A stretch of DNA of 64,000 bases from Paragorgia papillata (GCA_035771165.1 JAWNZC010000263.1:1-64000), one strand, 5' to 3'; positions 46,605 through 57,044 are shown, counted from the first letter of the stretch. Notes: generated by a model not told the origin, from the sequence alone. Translations and numbers: made by a program.

Positions 46605-47173
46605 CTGTTTATTAGGGGTAGATGTGTTTGATAAGCGACTTGTAGTAACATCTGCATATGTTTTCTTAGGTGGAGAACATAAGTTAATTATGTCAGGTTT
46701 CTGGGTTGGCAGTAACGGTACGAAGTGATTCGGGACCCAAGTAACCGAAGAATGACGTGACGTATTACTCCACATAACGACGATTGGCACTCTGGATGGA
46801 TTTTCCTTCGTTGGGTTGAATGCCGTGTGTAAAATAGAAATCGTTTTGTCTAGGAGACCATTGACGGGTGAATAAATTGACACAATTCTGGTCTTCAGAA
46901 TTGTTGATGCTGCACTTATTGTCCAAGCGGACGAATACCTCCCGTTGACTGCGCAATCTTTCATTGCTTCCGTGTAGTCAGGAGACACGAGGTTAATCCT
47001 GGTATGCTTGTGCTTCTTAATGTATGCCTCTTTGTTTGCCACCATCTCAATGCAGGTACGCACTCGTAACTCGGTTGCCAATGAAACGTTACCTATTATA
47101 GCAACTGACAATGCGTTAAATAGGCAGTTACCGTCACTAGGTACGGCTGCAGGCATACGTCCGTAGGCACCAC
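46605..47173 (-). CDS. OTU-like cysteine protease domain, MULE gene exon 2
   Basis: Bounded by an acceptor TGCTTTTGTAG|GT (AG at 47,174-47,175) and a donor AAACAG|GTGCGT (GT at 46,603-46,604). It encodes about 190 residues. PSDGNCLFNALS holds the catalytic Asp-Gly-Asn-Cys of OTU proteases, followed by a helical LRVRTCIEMVANKEAY, then INLVSPDY and a central TRIVSIYSPVNG strand. WVPNHFVPLLP supplies the catalytic His near the end. The first codon is split after one base, matching exon 1, and the exon ends on a whole codon, matching exon 3. OTU enzymes remove ubiquitin from proteins. In a transposon they could protect the transposase or alter host chromatin, but that role is inference. Confidence 0.85.
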
Positions 47174-47783
47174 CTACAAAAGCAGCATTGGAAGAATTCA
47201 CATACAAAATTCTATATTTTCGACATATATTATAAAATGCAAAAATTACGAACAATCTAGTCTTTCGAAAAACCATTGGAGAGCATCGTATGTTTAGTTT
47301 TTTCCGTGTTATATACTTTTGAAAGATTGAAAAAACGTTGTTGAAAAACGACCAAAAATATTTGGATAAATCGTGACGTCATCTTGCCAAAGCACTTACG
47401 GTGTTATTGTTAAAAATGGTGGGCGGGTCGAATCTTTATGAGTCATGGCTTATTGTTTTCAATCAATCACACTGGTGTATAACGCGCGCTAAAGTTAATG
47501 TGGCATGCGGCAACATAACATATTTTCTAAAAAAATTATGGTTGACGGGATGAACTCTTAACCGGTTACAAAACGACGTGTTTTTAACACTGGTATCAGA
47601 AGAATATCATGGCGATTACACAATACTAAATTCGAGTCGACTGAGCATTCAGAATAGAAGAACCGTTAAGCAAACTTTTTTGGCTTTTCTATTAAAAGGG
47701 CGCTTGAGATCAGTCTGCTAAACCAATAATTGCCATCGCGAATATTGCATGCAGTTCAATACAAATAAATAAAAAAAACTCAC

Positions 47784-48174
47784 CAGTTCTCTTCAATATG
47801 TTGTTTGCAATAACATCCACAGTCCGCTTTCCAAACTGCAACTCGACGGTCCTCGACTGAGTAGCTGGAGTTCCCCGCAAAAAAACACCTTCAAGTTTGA
47901 CGGCACTCTCTAGCATTCCAACATAGGTGGCATTGGTCAGGCGTTGAAGGGCATTTTCATAATAAAAAATACCATCGACGTGTGTACAAGAGGCACACAG
48001 ATAATCTTCTGTGAGGTCTTGTAACGCTTTTAAATCCTTCGCAGACAAGTTGTCGCATTGCGCATGGTACCACATTTGACATCCTTCACAAAAAATGGAT
48101 TCATCATTGCACTGTTGACTGCAAGTACCACATGGCCACTTGCACTTAACGGAACGCGCTGATTTTCTAACCAT
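47784..48174 (-). CDS. PHD-finger domain, MULE gene exon 1
   Basis: ATG at 48,172-48,174 (AAAATGG context). About 130 residues to a donor AGAACTG|GTGAGT (GT at 47,782-47,783). The PHD signature is complete: CKWPCGTCSQQC, IFCEGCQMWYHAQC and DYLCASC give the Cys4-His-Cys3 zinc pattern with the aromatic W before the His region. PHD fingers read histone H3 tails, so the encoded protein may target the transposase to particular chromatin (inference). The last base pairs in phase with the first two bases of exon 2. Upstream of the ATG lies the 45-bp minisatellite, so any promoter is in or beside it. Confidence 0.85.
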
Positions 48175-48484
48175 TTTGAAAAACTTTGAACTGAAAAATT
48201 CTAACCGGCAGCAGAGAAGTTGTAGTTGTGACAGCACACGAGGTCTGGTCAATAGTGATGACGCTCTTTTAGGAACAGCAATTTATACAGTAGTTTGCGA
48301 AAACAACAATATTAGCATATTCTTGTGTCTATTATAGCCATTACTCACCGTGAGTCATTATTGCATGCACGCCTTGTGAAAATAATATATTTTACCCTTC
48401 ACGGAAAACAGAGTAGTCGTATTATTCACTGTTCACAGTGAACTCCTCTTTGAAAAAAATATATGGTAGCATATCGCACAATAA

Positions 48485-51006
48485 AAATCAATAAAAATCA
48501 TTTTGAATGCTTTTCAAGAAGCGAATTCACGGTCAATAAAAATCATTTTGAATGCTTTTCAAGAAGCGAATTCACGGTCAATAAAAATCATTTTGAATGT
48601 TTTTCAAGAAGCGAATTCACGGTCAATAAAAATCATTTTGAATGTTTTTCAAGAAGCGAATGCGATTCACGGTCAATAAAAATCATTTTGAATGTTTTTC
48701 AAGGAAGCGAATTCACGGTCAATAAAAATCATTTTGAATGCTTTTCAAGAAGCGAATGCGATTCACGGTCAATAAAAATCATTTTGAATGTTTTTCAAGA
48801 AGCGAATTCACGGTCAATAAAAATCACTTTGAATGTTTTTCAAGAAGCGAATTCACGGTCAATAAAAATCATTTTGAATGTTTTTCAAGGAAGCGAATTC
48901 ACGGTCAATAAAAATAATTTTGAATGCTTTTCAAGAAGCGAATTCACGGTCAATAAAAATCATTTTGAATGTTTTTCAAGAAGCGAATTCACGGTCAATA
49001 AAAATCATTTTGAATGTTTTTCAAGAAGCGAATGCGATTCACGGTCAATAAAAATCATTTTGAATGTTTTTCAAGGAAGCGAATTCACGGTCAATAAAAA
49101 TCATTTTGAATCCTTTTCAAGAAGCGAATTCACGGTCAATAAAAATCATTTTGAATGTTTTTCAAGAAGCGAATGCGATTCACGGTCAATAAAAATCATT
49201 TTGAATGTTTTTCAAGGAAGCGAATTCACGGTCAATACAAATCATTTTGAATGCTTTTCAAGAAGCGAATTCACGGTCAATAAAAATCATTTTGAATGTT
49301 TTTCAAGAAGCGAATTCACGGTCAATAAAAATCATTTTGAATGTTTTTCAAGAAGCGAATGCGATTCACGGTCAATAAAAATCATTTTGAATGTTTTTCA
49401 AGGAAGCGAATTCACGGTCAATAAAAATCATTTTGAATGTTTTTCAAGAAGCGAATTCACGGTCAATAAAAATCATTTTGAATGTTTTTCAAGGAAGCGA
49501 ATTCACGGTCAATAAAAATCATTTTGAATGCTTTTCAAGAAGCGAATTCACGGTCAATAAAAATCATTTTGAATGTTTTTCAAGAAGCGAATGCGATTCA
49601 CGGTCAATAAAAATCATTTTGAATGTTTTTCAAGGAAGCGAATTCACGGTCAATAAAAATAATTTTGAATGCTTTTCAAGAAGCGAATGCGATTCACGGT
49701 CAATAAAAATCATTTTGAATGTTTTTCAAGGAAGCGAATTCACGGTCAATAAAAATCATTTTGAATGCTTTTCAAGAAGCGAATTCACGGTCAATAAAAA
49801 TCATTTTGAATGTTTTTCAAGAAGCGAATTCACGGTCAATAAAAATTATTTTGAATGTTTTTCAAGAAGCGAATGCGATTCACGGTCAATAAAAATCATT
49901 TTGAATGTTTTTCAAGGAAGCGAATTCACGGTCAATAAAAATCATTTTGAATGCTTTTCAAGAAGCGAATTCACGGTCAATAAAAATCATTTTGAATGTT
50001 TTTCAAGGAAGCGAATTCGCGGTCAATAAAAATCATTTTGAATGCTTTTCAAGAAGCGAATTCACGGTCAATAAAAATCATTTTGAATGTTTTTCAAGAA
50101 GCGAATGCGATTCACGGTCAATAAAAATCATTTTGAATGTTTTTCAAGGAAGCGAATTCACGGTCAATAAAAATAATTTTGAATGCTTTTCAAGAAGCGA
50201 ATGCGATTCACGGTCAATAAAAATCATTTTGAATGTTTTTCAAGAAGCGAATTCACGGTCAATAAAAATCATTTTGAATGTTTTTCAAGAAGCGAATTCA
50301 CGGTCAATAAAAATCATTTTGAATGTTTTTCAAGAAGCGAATTCACGGTCAATAAAAATCATTTTGAATGTTTTTCAAGAAGCGAATGCGATTCACGGTC
50401 AATAAAAATCATTTTGAATGTTTTTCAAGGAAGCGAATTCACGGTCAATAAAAATCATTTTGAATGCTTTTCAAGAAGCGAATTCACGGTCAATAAAAAT
50501 CATTTTGAATGTTTTTCAAGAAGCGAATTCGCGGTCAATAAAAATCATTTTGAATGTTTTTCAAGAAGCGAATTCACGGTCAATAAAAATTATTTTGAAT
50601 GTTTTTCAAGAAGCGAATGCGATTCACGGTCAATAAAAATCATTTTGAATGTTTTTCAAGAAGCGAATTCACGGTCAATAAAAATCATTTTGAATGCTTT
50701 TCAAGAAGCGAATTCACGGTCAATAAAAATCATTTTGAATGTTTTTCAAGAAGCGAATGCGATTCACGGTCAATAAAAATCATTTTGAATGTTTTTCAAG
50801 GAAGCGAATTCATGGTCAATAAAAATAATTTTGAATGCTTTTCAAGAAGCGAATGCGATTCACGGTCAATAAAAATCATTTTGAATGTTTTTCAAGAAGC
50901 GAATTCACGGTCAATAAAAATCACTTTGAATGTTTTTCAAGAAGCGAATTCACGGTCAATAAAAATCATTTTGAATGTTTTTCAAGAAGCGAATGCGATT
51001 CACGGT
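48485..51006 (+). repeat. 45-bp minisatellite in the MULE subterminal region
   Basis: About 54 head-to-tail units; the basic unit is GAAGCGAATTCACGGTCAAT + AAAAATCATTTTGAATG + TTTTTCAA (45 bp). Two length variants recur: a 5-bp longer one with GAATGCGATTC (50 bp) and a 1-bp longer one with CAAGGAAGCG (46 bp). The long variant is very often followed by the +1 variant. Other variants are CTTTTCAAG, AATAATTTT and GAATTCGCGG. Two of three plus-strand frames lack stops within the basic unit, producing frames of up to 350 codons that are judged non-coding. Confidence 0.95.
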
Positions 51007-51007
51007 C

Positions 51008-51225
51008 AGATTATTAGCGATTCAGATTTAGATTGTTCTCGGAGCAAATTAAATACATGTCGTCTGTGTGCTAATGTTTGAATGTTTTTCAAGAAGCGAA
51101 TTCACGGTCAATAAAAATCATTTTGAATGTTTTTCAAGAAGCGAATGCGATTCACGGTCAGATTATTAGCGATTCAGATTTAGATTGTTCTCGGAGCAAA
51201 TTAAATACATGTCGTCTGTGTGCTA
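51008..51225 (+). repeat. Duplicated junction segment at the minisatellite edge
   Basis: A segment of about 66 bp (AGATTATTAGCGATTCAG ... CATGTCGTCTGTGTGCTA) occurs at 51,008-51,073 and again at about 51,158-51,225, separated by two minisatellite units. The array edge was therefore itself duplicated, probably by unequal exchange. Unique MULE sequence then runs to the right terminal repeat. Confidence 0.88.
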
Positions 51226-51264
51226 CACACTGCTAGAAAATTTTGTCGGTAGTTGTCTGTTTTT

Positions 51265-51306
51265 TGGTCGGTTTTTGTCGGCTTTTGTCGGTAATTAGTA
51301 TGACCG
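51265..51306 (-). repeat. MULE right terminal inverted repeat
   Basis: The complement of 43,089-43,130, ending GTAATTAGTATGACCG. It is followed by the second target-duplication copy. Confidence 0.92.
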
Positions 51307-51315
51307 GATTTGCCT
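51307..51315 (+). repeat. 9-bp target duplication, right
   Basis: GATTTGCCT, identical to 43,080-43,088. The host reading frame resumes directly after it. Confidence 0.9.
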
Positions 51316-52085
51316 AGTTCTTGTCCAATGACAAGGTATTTGGAAGCTATGGCAAATGAAGTTAAGGCTGGTCAGTTAAAGAAACAGCTATCAAAATGGC
51401 TGATTGATGACCGATTAAGGGACAAATATTTTTCCTACAGGTTCACTGGAAAGGATTCTAAATTAATCCTACATGGCTTCATGTACTTAGTAAATGCCAT
51501 AAGAGGAGATTCTGGTGATTTCAAATTGTTGGCTAAACTTCTTTTTCTTTCTTTTACTGCAGTAAAGCTTAGAGACTGTATTTCATATATCTCTATGTAC
51601 ATTTTAAGTAGAGAAAAACTTCTGAAGCTTCCATCATTAGCGCTCATGATTATTTCACTGCCATTGTTCTGTTTGGTGGTAGCCGTAATGTTTCAGCAAC
51701 TGTGTGGAGCATTGGAAACTTAGTTGCTGTGCATTCAAAGTGGATGCTCGATAAGTATGGCACAGATCTGGGAATTAATACCATGCAGGGAAGAGAAGCC
51801 AAGCATGTACAGATAGGAAGTTATGCCAAAAACAGTCAGTACAGGCAGCGTTGGTTTCATGTCTTTAGACATGATTACATAAGTAAGCTGTGGTTACCAA
51901 GTCATCAGCCTTCATTGTTAGTGTACCATAAGGCCCCGCGTTCTCTTATACCTCCCTGTGTACTGACAGATAAACTTAATTATTGTTATTGTGGTTTTAA
52001 TAAGGAAGCAAACCAGGAAATGTGTTTTTATTGTAGTCATGATTTAATGATTGAGATAAAGAAGTCTGTTGCTGAGAGTAATTAA
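51316..52085 (+). pseudogene. Unnamed DDE-like protein, 3' part
   Basis: Continues the protein interrupted at 43,088 with CPMTRYLEAMANEVKAG, FSYRFTGKDSKLILHGFMYL and CISYISMYILS. A frameshift at about 51,650-51,700 follows, then SATVWSIGNLVAVH, GINTMQGREAKHV and RWFHVFRHDYISKLWLP. The C-terminus holds a Cys cluster (CYCGF ... CFYC) that may bind zinc, and ends at a TAA. GREAKH offers the Glu of a possible DDE triad. No family name is claimed. The two halves together are roughly 650-700 codons, with two frameshifts besides the MULE insertion. Confidence 0.6.
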
Positions 52086-52189
52086 CCAACAAAACAATGT
52101 TTAAAATATATGTCATAGATTAGTAAAGTTCTTTTCAAGGTCTTAGTAATACAAGTGCCAAATAAATACACTGTATTGCATGGAGGGAG

Positions 52190-52375
52190 GCATAGCTAGC
52201 ACAATCTGTTAGCGTGCTGTCTCTCACCACTGAAGTTAAGCCCGGTTGAATGGGGTTAGTACTCGAATGGGTGACTTCATGCGAGTAGAATTGTTGATTC
52301 TCTCCTGCACCTCGATGGGTTTTCACCGGGTTCTCCAGTTTTCCTCCTTCTGGAAAATCAACACCATCAGGGATA
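52190..52375 (+). mobile_element. 5S rRNA-derived SINE, copy 2
   Basis: Same head and tail as 30,203-30,485: AGTTAAGCCCGG, GGGGTTAGTACTCGAATGGG, then CACCGGGTTCTCCAG, TTTTCCTCC and AAAATCAACACC. It has lost part of the 5S-like 3' end (after GGGTGAC). The 52,376-52,590 stretch has no supported gene. Confidence 0.75.
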
Positions 52376-52592
52376 GGAGTTAGACTGGGTAGTAGCTAGA
52401 GAAAGACAACTCAATATTGCAGTACTTAACACAGCACAAAACTTTATTCTTAAAATATCTTGATATAAAATTAATATGTTGAAAGTATACATGATGATCA
52501 TGAAATATACATGAAAGTATACATGAAATAAAACAACAAGCCTTCTTAATTTGTAAACTTTAAAGAAATACAATGTGGACTTTCTTCGATCT

Positions 52593-53039
52593 CTAAGCCA
52601 TAGCTTGACTCGCCAAGGATACTTTTATGGAGAAGACCGAAGACTTCTTGGGGAATTGCAACTTCAAAGCAAACCAACCAGAGCAAACCAACCAGGGATG
52701 CAATTTGCTCATTTGTGGACTCATTCGCCGGAGAATTGCACGACTTGCCCGTTCTATTACCCTTTCCAACATTGGAAATAGTCTCCCTTGCTCGTACTCA
52801 TGACGATGTTGGAGCCTGCCATATTTTGCCTTCACAACATCTTCAACTACTTGATCGAGCTCGTTAAATGTGCGCGATAGGTCCCGCAAGTTGTATCGGT
52901 TTGATGTTTTCCCTAGTAATTCACATTTTTCACGGTCTAATGCCCGTTTAAGAGTTGTGATTACCTCGTCTTCTGTTGGATCGGCACGAGCCGCCATTTT
53001 AAATTTACTATTTTTAGAGCTCAGGCCATTCTCGGTCAA
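52593..53039 (-). CDS. Orphan minus-strand frame, unknown protein
   Basis: The best start is ATG in AAAATGGCGGC (about 52,997), a good eukaryotic context. The protein runs MAARADPTEDEVITTLKRAL, then a Leu/Glu/Arg-rich helical part with NELDQVVEDVVKAKYGRL and PMLERVIERASRAILRRM, and continues to a stop at 52,593. It may be an independent first exon whose true 3' end is spliced. It lies between the DDE-like element and the broken BEL/Pao integrase and belongs to neither. No family is recognised. Confidence 0.35.
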   Translation of the reverse strand: MTENGLSSKNSKFKMAARADPTEDEVITTLKRALDREKCELLGKTSNRYNLRDLSRTFNELDQVVEDVVKAKYGRLQHRHEYEQGRLFPMLERVIERASRAILRRMSPQMSKLHPWLVCSGWFALKLQFPKKSSVFSIKVSLASQAMA

Positions 53040-53049
53040 ATCGAAACTT

Positions 53050-55740
53050 GGTCCAATCTGTGGCGATAATTTCCTGGCGTGTCTTTCTGAAATTGATCGG
53101 TATTGGCTGTGTATCCTTGAGCTCCCTTAATCCACCAAACTTGCTGTTTTCGTATCTCTGTTGTTGTCACTGGGTCAGTCACTCGATTAGTGCGTTTTCG
53201 TTTGCTGTTACTCAGAAATCGACCGACCCAAGCGCATACTCTCAATGTTCTCCAACCGTTATTCATGTGAGCACTGAGCAGAGTGTCGAATGGGTTGACG
53301 TCCTTGGTTGGTTGAACAGCGCATGTGAATATCTCTCTTTCAACTTCTCTTCAGCTTGGCTCTCAGCTGTTGACTCAATAACTGGGGTTGCTGGCCAGTT
53401 GTTGGGTTCTGCTAACCACTCTGGTCCACATCGCCAAAGGGCATTGAGTTGGCTTGCTCCACGACTTCCAAGGTCAGCAGGGTTTTCTTTAGTGGGTACG
53501 TAATGCCAAACGATGTCGGAATGGCTCTGGATTTTACTGACTCGGTTGTGCACAAATTGCTTGTATTTTCCTCTACCTTGAACCCAGTAGAGGACCACTG
53601 TACCGTCTAGCCAGCAGTGTTGAGCAATGTGCAAGAGACTGCTCAATGCTTGATGTACATTACTGATGAGGTTCACGGCCATGTGAGCACCAATAAGTTC
53701 CAGTCTTGGAATAGTGAGCCCTCACTTGGCCAATCTTGACTTGGAAGCAACAAGTGTTTGTGTTGTCCCTGATGGCTGGTCCACCACTGAATACACTGCA
53801 GCACTCACTCTGCTGTTGCTAGCATCTCCAAACGCATGAAGACTAATGGACTGGATCCTTTCTCGATATGATGCCAATGGTCTTGGCACGGTTTCTCCCT
53901 TGGGTAGTGTTTCTTCCCATAATCTCCAATGTTGACCTTGGATGCTGTCAAGTTTCGCATCCCATGGCATTTTTGTATCACACACCTCTCTATAGATCAT
54001 CTTTCCCTGTACGGTTAACGGTGAGGCCAATCCAAGCGGATCGTAGATTCTTGCCAATTTGCTTAGGATCCCACGTTTTGTTGTTGAAGGTGACTCGTTG
54101 GGAAACACAACGGTTAAGGTGTCCAATGTCTTGTCCCATGGCAGATCAAGCAGCTTAGATTAATTTCTCTGTACTCTGAGTTGCTGTTTTGCAAACGACA
54201 GTTCCTCGTTTACACTAGAAGCATCCCCGGCCTCTTCTAGTTCCCTTTCACTTGCATTCCATTTGTGCAATTTAAATTCAGCTTCAACAAGGATCTCTGT
54301 CATGCTTGCCTTCTTCATTCGAGCTTCTTCAGTGGTGTTTCCACCTGTCAGCAGATCATCTACATACAGATTCTTTTGCAGCTCTGTAACTATCTCTGGT
54401 TGTCTGTCTTGCCAGAATTCTAAATGCTGGTCAATGACTCCACCAAGCAGAAAAGGTGGGCATGTTAAACCAAATAGTGCACGGGTAAATCTGTAGATCT
54501 ATACTGCACTTTCTCCAGGGGCCTTCCAGTGAAATCTGAGTGCGTCACGTTCGCTCTCCTTGATGCGTACCTGAAGAAAGGCTTTCTCTATATCTCCGCA
54601 TACAGCCACAGGGTAGGATTTTTGATGAACAAGAACGTTCCATAAAGTATTCTGAAGTGAGGGTCCTGGATTCAAGCACTCGTTGAGGGATGGTGAGTTG
54701 GGTTGCTCCTTGGCCGAGGTATCATACACCACACGGAGTTTTGTGGTTTCCACGTTCTCTCTTACCACAGCCTTGTGGGGTAAATATAACTCTTTGTCGG
54801 ATGATTTCTCAGGTGCTGGCTCGATAATGCCTTCTTTCAGTTGATCCATTATGATCTGATCATAAGTTTCGTATTGGCCTGTTCGTTCCAATTTCTTTAC
54901 TAAGTTGTCAAGGCGATGAATGCTTCCTCTTTCGTTGTTAGGAAGTTGTAGATGGTTACCTCTCCAGGGTAATCCAGTCTCATACCATCCTTGTTTGTCA
55001 CATACCAACTGCTCCTTGAATTCTGAATAGATGTTCACTTGGTCGTTCTCAGCGGTATCTTCAAAGCCCAACACATCCAGTCGGCACAACTCTTCATAAT
55101 CAGTCCGAGAAGTTTGTGTTAGCAACATCTTCTTGTGGTCGAATTCCTTCCCCGGTGACATGACAAACCATCCAAGTTTTGTCAGCTCTGCTATTGGCTC
55201 TCCTTCTTGACCAACTCGTGGTTTGGTATTCATTTTGATTCGAGCATACTCCACACTACTCAGCACCACATGGATAGGCAACTGGGTTTTTGGATCATGA
55301 TCACCTACTTCAACTCCTTTCACATGGGAATACTTGTTAATCAGCTCATTGTAGCGTGGATTGTCGACAGACAATAGTTCCTCTTTGTTTACTTTCGTCA
55401 AGTTTACCTCCATCTGGAAATCTCCACGGACTGATTCAATTACAGTTCTGAATGTCTCGAGACGTGCCAGCTGTGTAGTCATCAACATGTCAACTCTCTT
55501 CGTGCTTACATCGATTGGGTTCTTCTGTAACAGATTGATCAATTTGGCTGGCGCGTAAGAACTCCCAGCTCCTGTATCAATCAATGCTCTGCACTCTATT
55601 CCATCAACCTTGACCCATATGATTGGAAAAATTCCTTCTGGATTCTCCCCGGATGAAATCAATAACTTCTTTCCATTTCCATCAGTTTTAGTCTCATTCT
55701 GGTCACATATCGAGGTATGGTGACGCCGATCACACTTTTG
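53050..55740 (-). pseudogene. BEL/Pao pol (protease, reverse transcriptase, RNase H, start of integrase)
   Basis: One minus-strand reading frame with in-frame stops at 54,499 (TAG), 54,160 (TAA) and about 53,722 (TGA), then a frameshift at about 53,265. In order: a CxxC zinc-knuckle end (CDRRHHTSIC), protease IDTGAGSSYA at about 55,570, reverse transcriptase with VYDTSAK and YVDDLLTGG at about 54,355, and a Pao-type GILSKLARIYDPLGLASPLT. RNase H follows with LHAFGDASNSR and LTIPRLELIGAH, then VWHYVPTKENPADLGSRG. The integrase starts with WWIKGAQ and is lost at about 53,050. Mostly point stops suggest pseudogenisation by mutation before or after the nested insertion. It lies downstream of gag, in a shifted frame. 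Confidence 0.85.
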
Positions 55741-56833
55741 GCACTTGGATTTGTGAACTTCCGGTACAGTTATAACACAGGCGATGCCTCGTCAATATTT
55801 GTCTTCTATCAGTTACTGATGTCACACTCGGGCATTTGGTTGATTTGTGCGACTTGTCTTCACAATACACACACTCTCTTGGCTTGAGGTCTTGTCGTTG
55901 TGTGTTAAGTAGCTTGCTTGATCTCTCACCACTCTTCTCATTGCCAGTTTTGTCAATAGGATTTCGGCGTGTCCACAGCCTCAAGGCTTCGGTTAATTTG
56001 ATGAAGTCCCAAGTCTCCCACGAATCATCCGTGCGCACAAGGTCTCCGCGAATTGCTGGTATTTTATCCAGGGTCATGGACACAGTACCATTGACTTGTG
56101 CTAACTTTCCCAGTGTTTCTAAGAACTGTACGGCGTAAGTTTGTTTATCAGTAAAGTCATGAATTCGCTTCACATTCACATTCAGAATAGTAGGAAGATC
56201 GAAGATCTGCTTGGTGTACGCTTTGATTATTTCAGACTGCTTCCCATATCTTTCTTTCAAAATACTCTTCACTCTGTTATAGCCCTCGCTGGTAAACGGT
56301 AGCGCTTCAACAGACTTCCTCACCTTGTTGTCAAGTAATTCACGCAAATATGCAAATTTGATAACAGGCTCGATTCCTGTTTTATCCACCGTCTCTTTAA
56401 ATTGTTCCCAAGATCGAGGCCAATTCTGGTATGTTCCGTTGAACTTTGTGATGATTAGTTTCGGAAGCTTGGCTTGCAATCCTTTGGCCTTGTTTGCTTC
56501 GACCACCGCCTCTGACTGTTGTGCTTTGTGGTTCGCTTTCGCTGCTTGGAGCTCGGTTTGAAACTTGAAACGTGTCTCGAATAGTTGTCGTTCGAAATCT
56601 AGTTCTTGTTCCTTTTGTCTTTCGTCGCGCTCTCGATTGTTGTCGTCGCACCACTTCCTCAAGCGATTGATTTCGTGATCTGCGTTGGTAATTTTGATCT
56701 CGATTTGTGTATTCCACTCACCAATTTCCGTCAAATCTTGTTTATCGGCGATCATCTTTGCCTCTTCCGCCATCTTGCACTGCTCAGCCTCTGCGATAAT
56801 GGCTTTAAGCGCCTTTTGGTGACGTTCGACCAT
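55730..56833 (-). CDS. BEL/Pao Gag
   Basis: A 367-codon minus-strand frame. Residues 1-115 are a charged coiled coil (NREREDERQKEQE-like). The middle shows LPKLIITKFNGTYQNWPRSW and FAYLRELLDNKVRKSVEALP, the Gag-like domain common in BEL/Pao elements. The end has a zinc knuckle CVYCEDKSHKSTKC (C-x2-C-x4-H-x4-C) and the start of a second, LCYNC. A frameshift at about 55,745 separates it from the second knuckle and pol. It would form the particle packaging element RNA. The start ATG at 56,833 lies 234 bp inside the 5' LTR end. Confidence 0.82.
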   Translation of the reverse strand: MVERHQKALKAIIAEAEQCKMAEEAKMIADKQDLTEIGEWNTQIEIKITNADHEINRLRKWCDDNNRERDERQKEQELDFERQLFETRFKFQTELQAAKANHKAQQSEAVVEANKAKGLQAKLPKLIITKFNGTYQNWPRSWEQFKETVDKTGIEPVIKFAYLRELLDNKVRKSVEALPFTSEGYNRVKSILKERYGKQSEIIKAYTKQIFDLPTILNVNVKRIHDFTDKQTYAVQFLETLGKLAQVNGTVSMTLDKIPAIRGDLVRTDDSWETWDFIKLTEALRLWTRRNPIDKTGNEKSGERSSKLLNTQRQDLKPRECVYCEDKSHKSTKCPSVTSVTDRRQILTRHRLCYNCTGSSQIQVPKV

Positions 56834-57044
56834 TTCTTGATTCCCCGTCTCTAGTATTTTGTTGGTACGCCCAACGGTAATTTGGAGTTAGATTAGTTTT
56901 GTCTGAAGAGTCGCTTCACCTGTCGCCATGTCGCTGTAGTATCGTATTCGAATATACTTTCACTTTCTTGTTGAAATCCGTAGTACGTCCCGTAGTAATT
57001 CTCGTCGCAAATCTCATTGTAAATCTCGTTGTAACTCTCTCAGT

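Larger units (their letters stand above)
43089..51306 (-). mobile_element. Mutator-like element (MULE) carrying a PHD-OTU-transposase gene
   Basis: An 8,218-bp insertion. Its ends read GGGTCATACTAATTAGCG on the left and, reversed, CGGTCATACTAATTACCG on the right. They match over about 40 bp with two mismatches and more loosely to about 64 bp, and contain internal CCGACAAAA repeats. A perfect 9-bp duplication (GATTTGCCT) flanks it, and removing insert plus one copy rejoins the split reading frame of the host element. Duplication length and gene content are typical of the Mutator superfamily. It encodes a three-exon minus-strand gene (48,174-43,818) and holds a 45-bp minisatellite between exon 1 and the right end. 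The 43,130-43,817 stretch is AT-rich, non-coding subterminal sequence. Confidence 0.92.

Noticed and set aside
48485..51006. CRISPR array
   Set aside because: Units are head-to-tail without unique spacers, in a eukaryotic transposon.
48463..51081. Plus-strand frames of 160-350 codons (NKNHFECFSRSEF repeats)
   Set aside because: A product of the 45-bp unit length and paired +5/+1 variants; two frames read through equally well, with no splice or start signals.
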